Shown: positions 1 to 5,432 of the stretch, one piece after another
Numbering within the stretch: position 1 is the first letter of the stretch
Layout of the letters: each line of letters begins with the position of its first letter
IMG/VR virus record: IMGVR_UViG_3300042290_000148
Span: 1 to 54,267 of that record
Length of the DNA stretch: 54,267 bases
Source of the DNA: a virus
Direction: 5' to 3' (one strand)
Made by a program: the position numbers and the translations under genes
Notes under the pieces: generated by a model
What the model was told of the DNA's origin: nothing
What the model saw: the letters and a program-made list of their open reading frames with translations, nothing else
Databases searched by the model: none

Positions 1-331
1 CTTCTTTTGAAGTATGTGTGAAGACACTATGCGCTATGATTAAATCATACTTTTCTTCTATTACTGGAAGTTGTTCTTTTCCTCCAGGATTATATTCTGG
101 ATTAAATCCGTCATAATGGATGAAGTTTGCACCAGGAAACATACGTCTTCCTGTTTCAATTGCATCCTCACAGATATCAATGCCAGTATAATTTTCTTGA
201 GGAAAAGATCCGTTAGAAGTTTCTAGAAATATACCATAGTTGCAACCAAAATCTAATACCTTTCGTTCATCGACATCTGGTATCATATCTTTTATCACAG
301 TATGAATGGGCAAATAATAGTGTATTAGCAT
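1..331 (-). CDS. SAM-dependent methyltransferase, 3' part outside window
   Basis: Class I methyltransferase that should transfer a methyl group from S-adenosylmethionine to an unknown acceptor. The ATG is at 331 and about 110 residues are readable before the gene leaves the window. Motif I reads VLDFGCNYGIF from about residue 25, followed by the acidic strand GIDICEDA that usually binds the SAM ribose, then IIAHSVFTH. The motifs LD.GC, GID and AHSVFTH recur in the methyltransferase at 12671-13393, so the two are probably paralogues. The gene begins at the base after the upstream stop codon, so it is co-transcribed with the RNase H-like gene. The substrate cannot be told from sequence. Confidence 0.75.
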   Translation of the reverse strand, partial: MLIHYYLPIHTVIKDMIPDVDERKVLDFGCNYGIFLETSNGSFPQENYTGIDICEDAIETGRRMFPGANFIHYDGFNPEYNPGGKEQLPVIEEKYDLIIAHSVFTHTSKE

Positions 332-772
332 TTAGTGCCTCACTACATGGTCGGCAGCATGTGTTGCCGCAAACGAATCGGGTTTGATTTTAGCATCAAT
401 CCCTGTTGTTCCCTTAACATACCCCAATGCTTCTTTAACAGCAATGTTAGATTTATGCTTGGGATCTGGATTGATATCAAGGTGGATTTCTAGATGCCGA
501 TTGCCAATTACATCAACAATTTCAGTTGCTGCTTCGATGGCAAATCCTGCTTCGGTAATCAGACGTTGACGTAAGTTACCAAAGTCACGCATTTCTACGT
601 TTCTAGAAAATATTTTACCGCCATGCTTAGAATCCATGTGAAGAATAATGACGGTGGAATACTTGGCGTACCACTCACCGCTACGCTTTTTGAATCTAAT
701 AGAATCAGCACCTATATAAACAGATGACGTTTCACTGGAGTTTAGAATTGCTTCTCTTGCCTCATCATACAT
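332..772 (-). CDS. RNase H-like protein, YkuK/DUF458 type
   Basis: 146 residues. The N-terminal SSVYIGADSIRFKK (first acidic residue of an RNase H-like strand), a following hydrophobic strand (STVIILHMDSK), and the acidic EIHLDINPDPKHKS plus the C-terminal KPDSFAATHAADH fit the YkuK (DUF458) family, which has a ribonuclease H-like fold and unproven activity. Start ATG at 772 is preceded by an AGGTGA ribosome site. It sits between the tRNA-Trp gene and the methyltransferase. A role in RNA or DNA processing is plausible but not shown. The family call rests on overall pattern, and the nuclease reading is an inference. Confidence 0.6.
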   Translation of the reverse strand: MYDEAREAILNSSETSSVYIGADSIRFKKRSGEWYAKYSTVIILHMDSKHGGKIFSRNVEMRDFGNLRQRLITEAGFAIEAATEIVDVIGNRHLEIHLDINPDPKHKSNIAVKEALGYVKGTTGIDAKIKPDSFAATHAADHVVRH

Positions 773-790
773 GCGTCACCTGTTTATAAA

Positions 791-864
791 TGGCGAAGGT
801 GCCGGGATTCGAACCCGGAACGACGGTTTTGGAGACCGTAATGATACCATTTCACTACACCAAC
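791..864 (-). tRNA. tRNA-Trp (CCA anticodon)
   Basis: Cloverleaf on the minus strand with encoded 3' CCA (791-793), T-loop TTCGAAT in a 5 bp stem, and anticodon stem ACGGT/ACCGT around loop CTCCAAA, giving anticodon CCA for UGG. The acceptor stem GTTGGTG/CACCTTC contains two T-T mismatches, which is weak for a tRNA. It is the most downstream tRNA of the cluster. Confidence 0.85.
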
Positions 865-871
865 AAAAAAA

Positions 872-948
872 TGGTCTGGAATGTAGGATTCGAACCTACG
901 ACCCCCTGCTCCCAAAGCAGGTGCGCTACCAGGCTGCGCTAATCCCAG
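872..948 (-). tRNA. tRNA-Pro (UGG anticodon)
   Basis: Complete cloverleaf with acceptor CTGGGAT/ATTCCAG, encoded CCA, anticodon stem CCTGC/GCAGG and loop TTTGGGA (anticodon TGG). T-arm GTAGG-TTCGAAT-CCTAC is perfect. It lies 7 nt from tRNA-Trp, so both are cut from one transcript. Confidence 0.95.
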
Positions 949-957
949 AAACTTTAG

Positions 958-1146
958 TTACTTTGAATCTGCTTGTGGAGTTGCTTCCGACGCAACAACT
1001 TCTACAGTTTCTGTTGCATTTGCTGTAGCAAGTGCAGCATCAGCCGCTGGGCCAGCAGCTTCCGATACAGATGGTGTTTCCGCGGTAGGAGCGCAAGCGG
1101 CAGTAAGAGCGGCAACTGCGAGAACCATAAAAGTCTTGATATTCAT
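958..1146 (-). CDS. Small secreted lipoprotein candidate
   Basis: 62 residues. An N-terminal hydrophobic segment (MNIKTFMVLAVAALTAAC) ends in a Cys preceded by TAA, which resembles a lipobox although the usual Leu at -3 is a Thr. The rest is Ala-, Thr- and Glu-rich and low in complexity (APTAETPSVSEAAGPAADAA), as in many small phage or bacterial envelope lipoproteins. ATG at 1146 follows an AAGGAATTAATT ribosome site. It is embedded in the tRNA cluster between tRNA-Pro and the Arg tRNA-like gene. A role at the host inner or outer membrane, for example superinfection exclusion, is possible but purely speculative. Confidence 0.55.
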   Translation of the reverse strand: MNIKTFMVLAVAALTAACAPTAETPSVSEAAGPAADAALATANATETVEVVASEATPQADSK

Positions 1147-1203
1147 AATTAATTCCTTGGTTGTTATATGAAATTATCGCGCATCTAACATTCGTGATAA
1201 TTC

Positions 1204-1285
1204 TGGAGCCCAAGATAGGATTCGAACCTACATCTTACTTCCAGTTACCTTTGGCTCCGTTCGTAGCGGAGAGGGATACTTGGGC
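1204..1285 (-). tRNA. Atypical tRNA, probable tRNA-Arg (ACG), no D-arm
   Basis: A perfect acceptor stem GCCCAAG/CTTGGGC with discriminator T and encoded CCA, and a T-arm with loop TTCGAAT, are clear. The only 5 bp stem with a 7 nt loop and a T at position 33 is CTCCG-CTACGAA-CGGAG, giving anticodon ACG (Arg, CGN). Only 7 nt separate the acceptor from this arm, so there is no room for a D-arm. About 23 nt lie between the anticodon stem and the T-arm, with a 3 bp CCA/TGG hairpin in it. It may be a degenerate tRNA, a tRNA mimic, or an unusual functional form. Confidence 0.6.
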
Positions 1286-1290
1286 AAACT

Positions 1291-1363
1291 TGGAGCGACC
1301 GATGGGATTCGAACCCACTCCGTCAGCTTGGAAGGCTGAGTCCTCACCCAGGAGAACAGTCGC
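1291..1363 (-). tRNA. tRNA-Gly (UCC anticodon)
   Basis: Acceptor GCGACTG/CGGTCGC with discriminator T and encoded CCA, anticodon stem TCAGC/GCTGA with loop CTTCCAA (anticodon TCC, reads GGA), T-loop TTCGAAT. It is 5 nt from the atypical Arg tRNA. Confidence 0.93.
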
Positions 1364-1369
1364 ATTTAT

Positions 1370-1678
1370 CTAAATGCTGGCTCTAATAGCTATGACAGTT
1401 TGCACATCATAGAAATCATCTTGGTCTAGACCTTCTGATTCAAGAGTTACAACTTCTGCTTCATCGATGAATGTTATTCTGGAATCTGCAAGCTCTCTTG
1501 CAACACAAGCCTGTGCCGCTGCCTGCGTAGAATACAAAGTGCAGAGAGGATTTCCAGGCTTTACACCTAGAAAATCAGTATCATCAATTAGACTATCGAA
1601 CTTTTCAGCCAGATCGTTACCTGCTAGAGAGTTGTAATGGTTAGCATTATTAACAAAAAATTTAGCGATATATGCCAT
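1370..1678 (-). CDS. Small phage protein, paralogue of the next gene
   Basis: 102 residues, function not recognised. It shares a layout with the 95-residue protein at 1704-1991: an N-terminal M-x-Y-x-x-K strand, an NH near residue 12, a TDFLGVKPG versus TGFIGLKGG core, a Ser/Thr-started Ala-rich helix (STQAAAQACVA versus TAENAYAFAES), a V-x-x-LE strand, and a C-terminal DFY. This suggests a tandem duplication. No membrane segment or catalytic motif is visible. ATG at 1678 follows an AGGA ribosome site, and the gene lies 6 nt before tRNA-Gly within the stable-RNA locus. Confidence 0.6.
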   Translation of the reverse strand: MAYIAKFFVNNANHYNSLAGNDLAEKFDSLIDDTDFLGVKPGNPLCTLYSTQAAAQACVARELADSRITFIDEAEVVTLESEGLDQDDFYDVQTVIAIRASI

Positions 1679-1703
1679 TGCTTTTTTCCTGCTCTTTTAT
1701 GTA

Positions 1704-1991
1704 TTAATTGTCGGGAACATAGAAATCGCTGACCGCTAAGCCATCAGCATCTTCTAGAGGCATTACGGTGGTAGTCGGTTGACCACCGATTACAAGAGGA
1801 TCTGCCCGATGACTTTCTGCAAAAGCATAGGCATTTTCTGCCGTGTCGAATAGAAAATATGTGGTCATGCCGCCTTTTAGGCCGATGAAGCCAGTTCTGC
1901 TTTTCCAATCATCATTTCGACTCTTTTTTGCCTCGGGTGAATGGTCAATGTGATTAACTTGAACCAAGGTACATTTTACAACATAAGACAT
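1704..1991 (-). CDS. Small phage protein, paralogue of the previous gene
   Basis: 95 residues, predicted alpha/beta fold, function not recognised. The pattern YFLFDTAENAYAFAESHRAD and the closing LAVSDFYVPDN match the 102-residue neighbour at 1370-1678. ATG at 1991 has a GGAG ribosome site. A T4-type late promoter (TATAAATA at 2024-2031) sits 33 bp upstream, so this pair is probably expressed late, apart from the early or constitutive tRNA transcript. Confidence 0.6.
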   Translation of the reverse strand: MSYVVKCTLVQVNHIDHSPEAKKSRNDDWKSRTGFIGLKGGMTTYFLFDTAENAYAFAESHRADPLVIGGQPTTTVMPLEDADGLAVSDFYVPDN

Positions 1992-2023
1992 AAATTTTCT
2001 CCAACAATGGGTATCTCTATCGC

Positions 2024-2031
2024 TATTTATA
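2024..2031 (-). promoter_or_regulatory. T4-type late promoter
   Basis: Exact TATAAATA on the minus strand, 33 bp before the ATG at 1991, in the short gap between the tRNA-Asp gene and that gene. In T4 such an octamer alone is the promoter and is read by RNA polymerase carrying gp55 and the gp45 clamp, both encoded in this window. Confidence 0.7.
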
Positions 2032-2035
2032 ACAT

Positions 2036-2112
2036 TGGCGACTCGGACGGGACTTGAACCCGCAACTTCCAGCGTGACAGGCTGGTGCTCTAACCAATTG
2101 AACTACCGAGCC
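2036..2112 (-). tRNA. tRNA-Asp (GUC anticodon)
   Basis: Acceptor GGCTCGG/CCGAGTC, discriminator G, encoded CCA, anticodon stem CCAGC/GCTGG with loop CTGTCAC (anticodon GTC), T-loop TTCAAGT. Normal D-arm. Confidence 0.96.
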
Positions 2113-2118
2113 TTATAT

Positions 2119-2203
2119 TGGTGGGCCAGTGAGGTATCGATCCTCCCCCGAAGACGGACGAGATTTACAGTCTCGCTGCTAGAGCCACTAGCTTTACCGA
2201 CCC
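2119..2203 (-). tRNA. tRNA-Tyr (GUA anticodon), unusual T-loop
   Basis: Acceptor GGGTCGG/CTGGCCC with discriminator A and encoded CCA, anticodon stem CGAGA/TCTCG with loop CTGTAAA (anticodon GTA), and a long variable arm as expected for bacterial tRNA-Tyr. The T-loop reads ATCGATA instead of TTCRANY, so position 54 is A and the normal T54-A58 pair cannot form in the usual way. Confidence 0.9.
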
Positions 2204-2208
2204 AAAAA

Positions 2209-2284
2209 TGGTGCTCCCGAACGGATTCGAACCGCTGACACGTGGTTCTTCAAACCACTGCTCTACCAACTGAGCTACAGGAGC
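2209..2284 (-). tRNA. tRNA-Phe (GAA anticodon)
   Basis: Acceptor GCTCCTG/CGGGAGC with ACCA end, anticodon stem GTGGT/ACCAC with loop TTGAAGA (anticodon GAA), T-loop TTCGAAT, canonical D-arm. Confidence 0.96.
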
Positions 2285-2291
2285 GTAATAG

Positions 2292-2374
2292 TGGTACGCC
2301 TAGAGGGACTCGAACCCCCACGCTTTCGCACTGGTACCTAAAACCAGCGTGTCTACCAATTCCACCATAGGCGC
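2292..2374 (-). tRNA. tRNA-Leu (UAG anticodon)
   Basis: Acceptor GCGCCTA/TAGGCGT with ACCA end, anticodon stem CTGGT/ACCAG with loop TTTAGGT (anticodon TAG, reads CUA), class II variable arm (GCGAAAGC core), T-loop TTCGAGT. Confidence 0.95.
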
Positions 2375-2383
2375 AAAAAGAGC

Positions 2384-2496
2384 GACCACCTGCAGTGTGC
2401 CTTGATCGAATTACGTCCGGGCGCTTCGATCTTCCCAGATAAAGAATACTGTTGCAACAGTATCTCTACCCCTTCGCGGGTTCAGCAGAGGTGGTC
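2384..2496 (-). ncRNA. Structured cloverleaf-like RNA in the tRNA cluster
   Basis: 113 nt between tRNA-Leu and tRNA-Ala with no open frame. The ends form a perfect 8 bp helix GACCACCT/AGGTGGTC. Inside, on the minus strand in order, are a short ACCC/GGGT hairpin with a GCGAAG loop (2468-2481), an 18 nt perfect palindrome (2446-2463), and a GATCGAA/TTCGATC hairpin (2404-2431). The whole is a four-way junction like a tRNA, but with no T-loop, no anticodon arm and no CCA. A T-run follows the 3' side. T4 also carries two stable RNAs of unknown role (species 1 and 2) in its tRNA cluster; this may be a functional analogue. Confidence 0.7.
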
Positions 2497-2501
2497 TAAC
2501 T

Positions 2502-2577
2502 TGGTGGAGAATAACGGGTTCGAACCGTTGACATCCAGCTTGCAAAGCTGGCGCTCTACCAACTGAGCTAATTCCCC
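2502..2577 (-). tRNA. tRNA-Ala (UGC anticodon)
   Basis: Acceptor GGGGAAT/ATTCTCC with ACCA end, anticodon stem CCAGC/GCTGG with loop TTTGCAA (anticodon TGC), T-loop TTCGAAC, canonical D-arm. Confidence 0.96.
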
Positions 2578-2585
2578 AAAACTTA

Positions 2586-2819
2586 TTATTTTTTATAAGA
2601 GTTAATATATTTTTGGTATTCTTTGTTTGGATGATTTACCAATCGTTTATGGTACAGATCAATTATAGTTTTTGCGGCCGTACCAGGCAACAGATTAGGA
2701 AAAAATCCATGTATGAAACTTGCTAATGCTGCCCAAAGTAATCTCAGTCCAGCCGAATTTGCAAAAACAAAATGGCTTAAATAAGTTTCTTTGCTTTTTT
2801 CTAAGTGTTCTCTAAACAT
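2586..2819 (-). CDS. DUF6356-like small protein
   Basis: 77 residues. The opening HLEKSKETYLSHFVFANSAG, a hydrophobic stretch LRLLWAALASFIHGFFPNLLP and the closing TAAKTIIDLYHKRL match my recollection of DUF6356, a short family sometimes annotated near capsule genes, with no proven function. The middle segment could be membrane-associated. Its start overlaps the end of the AMP-forming ligase gene by 19 nt, so the two are translationally linked and may act together. No catalytic motif is seen. Confidence 0.6.
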   Translation of the reverse strand: MFREHLEKSKETYLSHFVFANSAGLRLLWAALASFIHGFFPNLLPGTAAKTIIDLYHKRLVNHPNKEYQKYINSYKK

Positions 2820-4267
2820 CTAAAAAATTCCCTCATTAATTCTTTATCTAACTTGACTCCAAAATAGTAATCTTTGAAATCCAGAATTGCAAACTTATCT
2901 ATACGAACTAGATTGGTTCCGTGATGAAAGAGAATTGCAGCATCTATTTCCATAACTAATTCGTTTATATCTTTATCATAAGACGAGTTGATTGCTAGAT
3001 AGATTTGGTTTTCGATAATATCTATAACAACAGAAACGTTGTTATCATATTTAGCAGAAATATTTTCAAGGAATGGCAAGTCTACTGTAGTATCATTGAT
3101 ACGAATGACATCGGTGCGCCCGGTATGTTTATACTCATGCCAGTGGGCTTTTACCTTCACGAACTTATCATTCGTAGCTACCGTCTTATCATAAACGGGC
3201 ATGTGAACTAAGAGACCGCCTTCTTCATCGAAAGAAACGCCATAGAAAGCATCTGGTTTAAAAAACTCGGTGTTATCAAAAGTATCGGCATTAACCGCGG
3301 TTAATCTGGACAACAGAAGTGGTCCAGCAGTTTCATTGCAACCAAAAACACTTTCTATGCTTTCAACATAACCTTCTTTCACATATTTCGTATAATCATA
3401 TGGAATGTAAGACAGAAGATCCAAACGCATATTTGGATATTTTACGCCGTGATTTTCCAACGAAGTAAAAAACTTATCGGAAAGATCCCTATATGATAAA
3501 GTGGCATGATTGATATCTTGGTCCTTCAAAGTCAGGACTAAGTTATCAAGAATTTCCGCGCGGTGTGACATAAGATAGTGGTTCTTTACCGCATCGCTAT
3601 GCAACGAAGGTAAGAAAAACACACTCAAACTACTACCGTGATTAAGGTTTCTGCTATGCAGAACGTTACCCGAAAATCTCGACGAATTTCTCTTACACAA
3701 TTCATAGAAAAATCTATGTGTATGTGTAAGTAGCTTCGGAGTATTTGTGGTACCGCTGCTGGTGCATATCATTAAAGTATCGTCTGGGTGCGGCCGAATT
3801 ACAGAGATTTCATCAAATCTTTTTTGATTGTCAACTGTAATAAGACGCAAATCCTCAATGCTAAATGATTTATTGCAATAGTCTATGAACCACGCGGATT
3901 TAGAATATGAATAACCGGCAGCATCATGAATATAGATGTTGATAGGCGACAGTAACTTAACTTTAGGATTTACCTTATCACTAGCCAGATATGCTGGCAG
4001 TTGATCCGCAATAGTAACTACCAAGGACAACTCGAAACTGGCAAAACAAAGGGCAAGATAGTCACTATCTACCACTAGTAGTCCGATAAGAATCCTATCG
4101 CCTTTTTTGGCGCCGCATGTTTCAGTTAAAACATACTTCCAATGGTCAATCTTCTTGACCAATTCATCTTTATTAATCGAATCTGGTGTGGGGTATTCTG
4201 TTGCAAGAGGACTAATGTCTACGCTTTGATAATTGTCCGAGATAAAATCTCTCGTTAAAGTCTGCAT
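2801..4267 (-). CDS. AMP-forming acyl/aryl ligase (ANL superfamily)
   Basis: About 488 residues. The adenylation signature CTSSGTTNTPKLLTHTH corresponds to the P-loop motif (T/S)SGT(T/S)G.PK of acyl-CoA synthetases and peptide-synthetase A domains, with Asn for the second Gly. FGCNETAGPLL matches the YG.TE motif, HTGRTDVIRI matches the (Y)RTGD motif, and FGVKLDKELM near the end could hold the catalytic C-domain Lys. It should activate a carboxylate as an acyl-AMP; no carrier domain is attached and the substrate is unknown. A longer frame reaches 4336, but the ATG at 4267 has a GGAG site 7 nt away and is preferred. Such a gene is rare in a T4-like phage and looks acquired. It is coupled to the DUF6356 gene. 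Confidence 0.75.
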   Translation of the reverse strand: MQTLTRDFISDNYQSVDISPLATEYPTPDSINKDELVKKIDHWKYVLTETCGAKKGDRILIGLLVVDSDYLALCFASFELSLVVTIADQLPAYLASDKVNPKVKLLSPINIYIHDAAGYSYSKSAWFIDYCNKSFSIEDLRLITVDNQKRFDEISVIRPHPDDTLMICTSSGTTNTPKLLTHTHRFFYELCKRNSSRFSGNVLHSRNLNHGSSLSVFFLPSLHSDAVKNHYLMSHRAEILDNLVLTLKDQDINHATLSYRDLSDKFFTSLENHGVKYPNMRLDLLSYIPYDYTKYVKEGYVESIESVFGCNETAGPLLLSRLTAVNADTFDNTEFFKPDAFYGVSFDEEGGLLVHMPVYDKTVATNDKFVKVKAHWHEYKHTGRTDVIRINDTTVDLPFLENISAKYDNNVSVVIDIIENQIYLAINSSYDKDINELVMEIDAAILFHHGTNLVRIDKFAILDFKDYYFGVKLDKELMREFFRCLENT

Positions 4268-4359
4268 AACATCTCCATTGTTTAAAACATAAAGCGAAGT
4301 GGGTGGATTCGGATATACCACCAAGCAACTAGCCAAATACCTATGTATCTATTTCGTCG

Positions 4360-4466
4360 CCACGACTCGTTAGCTGGTTAAGCAGGAGACCAATCCCCGA
4401 GTCTACCTTATCCCCTCTGGCAGGAGAGTATTCAGTCACACTTCTTACAGCCTCCGTCGAGGCTGA
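4360..4466 (-). ncRNA. Structured RNA candidate downstream of tRNA-fMet
   Basis: About 107 nt between tRNA-fMet and the ligase gene with no convincing reading frame. Stable hairpins on the minus strand: AGCCTC-GACG-GAGGCT (4449-4464), CTCT-CCTGCC-AGAG (4415-4428), and a GACTCG/CGAGTC helix (4364-4403) that encloses a TGGT/ACCA hairpin (4375-4392). Spacing and base composition resemble the neighbouring stable RNAs. No tRNA T-loop is present. It may be a second stable RNA or a long structured leader of the ligase mRNA; the ends are approximate. Confidence 0.5.
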
Positions 4467-4470
4467 TATC

Positions 4471-4545
4471 TGGTTGCAGGAGTCGGACTTGAACCGACGA
4501 CCTTCTGGTTATGAGCCAGACGAGCTACCACTGCTCCACCCTGCG
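4471..4545 (-). tRNA. Initiator tRNA-fMet (CAU anticodon)
   Basis: Cloverleaf with anticodon stem TCTGG/CCAGA and loop CTCATAA (anticodon CAT). The acceptor CGCAGGG/TCCTGCA leaves an unpaired C1-A72, the hallmark that lets bacterial formyltransferase and IF2 recognise the initiator. Encoded CCA, T-loop TTCAAGT. Confidence 0.92.
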
Positions 4546-4551
4546 TCAAAC

Positions 4552-4626
4552 TGGCTCCCTAAGATGGATTCGAACCACCGACCAATTGATTAACAGTCAA
4601 CTGCGCTACCGCTGCGCCATTAGGGA
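4552..4626 (-). tRNA. tRNA-Asn (GUU anticodon)
   Basis: Acceptor TCCCTAA/TTAGGGA, discriminator G, encoded CCA, anticodon stem GTTGA/TCAAT with loop CTGTTAA (anticodon GTT), T-loop TTCGAAT. Confidence 0.95.
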
Positions 4627-4633
4627 ATAAAAA

Positions 4634-4709
<76 letters not shown>

Positions 4710-4714
4710 AAAAA

Positions 4715-4801
4715 CTTATTAGAAGAATGCACTGGACCAGCGCATGCCATTTGCAACTAACATCATCGGAATCGAACCGAGCAATGCACTCATCTAATAA
4801 G
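4715..4801 (-). ncRNA. Long-stem RNA element with a T-arm-like hairpin
   Basis: The ends (4715-4734 and 4782-4801) pair over 20 nt with one mismatch and two G-U pairs; the outermost 9 bp, CTTATTAGA/TCTAATAAG, are perfect. The interior holds a T-arm-like hairpin with loop TTCGATT (4765-4780) and an 8 bp hairpin near 4727-4745. Five T's follow the 3' side, directly before tRNA-Thr. It is the first element of the stable-RNA transcript. Possible roles are an RNA processing signal, an attenuator, or a stable RNA. Confidence 0.55.
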
Positions 4802-4867
4802 TCATGTGGGAGAGCCGAAGCCCTCCCGACACAAACTTTATCTAACAATGTCAAAGAACCGAAACTC

Positions 4868-4875
4868 TATTTATA
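4868..4875 (-). promoter_or_regulatory. T4-type late promoter of the tRNA cluster
   Basis: Exact TATAAATA on the minus strand, about 67 bp before the long-stem RNA element. It is the distal half of a tandem early/late promoter pair, so the stable RNAs may be made throughout infection. Confidence 0.65.
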
Positions 4876-4876
4876 C

Positions 4877-4905
4877 ACTTTACTACACTTTTTAGTGTAA
4901 GTCAA
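4877..4905 (-). promoter_or_regulatory. Sigma70-like early promoter of the tRNA cluster
   Basis: TTGACT, 17 bp, TAAAGT on the minus strand. The spacer carries an ACACT/AGTGT inverted repeat that could be a repressor or activator site. Placed directly upstream of the late octamer at 4868-4875. Confidence 0.6.
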
Positions 4906-4925
4906 GTTCTTTTTAAAATTTATTT

Positions 4926-5432
4926 TCAAAAATCTTCTGGTCGATATGGGTCGTAAAATCTTCCCCACATCCAACCAGATGGTAGTATGAAAGTCAGTGG
5001 GTCTACCAAATGCGTTTTACCACTAGGGTCGACACACCACTTTCGTCTTCTATGTCTCGCCTTCATCGCTATGAGATTGCGAGTTTCCCATGATTGGCGT
5101 CTACCATACATAGGATTGTTTTCGTTGCGCCTTGTTCCTCGCATCTTGCGACGAATTTTGGCCTTTGTTTCTTCTTTCAAGCCACCCCAGTTGGGGTTGT
5201 TGCTACCGCTTAACGCTAGAGCAATCTTTCGTTTATGCTCTGTTGTTAGATTTGGTATCTTCTTTCTAGCAACTTTATCCTTGAATGTCAACCCTTTTTT
5301 TAAACTGTCTGCTTTTTCTCTGATATATTCGATATTAGAGTTTTGTAGCAACAGTTCTCTGGGTTTTGGTACCTGTTCCGGGTCCTTGACTAACCAGATT
5401 TCGCTTTTGTGTTTAAAGAGGAAGTATCTCAC
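4926..5432 (-). CDS. NUMOD3 DNA-binding protein, homing-endonuclease-like
   Basis: 168 residues. The segments TTEHKRKIALALSGSNNPNW and ETKAKIRRKMRGTRRNENN followed by NPMYGRRQS are two NUMOD3 repeats, the short helical DNA-binding modules attached to GIY-YIG and HNH homing endonucleases. No nuclease domain is evident in the rest: the N-terminus is MRYFLFKHKSEIWLVKD and the C-terminus PSGWMWGRFYDPYRPEDF. It may be a DNA-binding remnant or a free-standing regulator. The start is GTG at 5432 with an AAAGGTG site, overlapping the end of the SpeD-like gene by 20 nt. Basic and Arg-rich throughout. Confidence 0.7.
   Translation of the reverse strand: MRYFLFKHKSEIWLVKDPEQVPKPRELLLQNSNIEYIREKADSLKKGLTFKDKVARKKIPNLTTEHKRKIALALSGSNNPNWGGLKEETKAKIRRKMRGTRRNENNPMYGRRQSWETRNLIAMKARHRRRKWCVDPSGKTHLVDPLTFILPSGWMWGRFYDPYRPEDF

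Noticed and set aside
771-1373. Open frames on the plus strand across the tRNA genes
   Set aside because: They are antisense to tRNA genes and small minus-strand genes; the frequent IRTYDPLL- and FEPTS-like peptides are translations of antisense T-arms, a known artefact.
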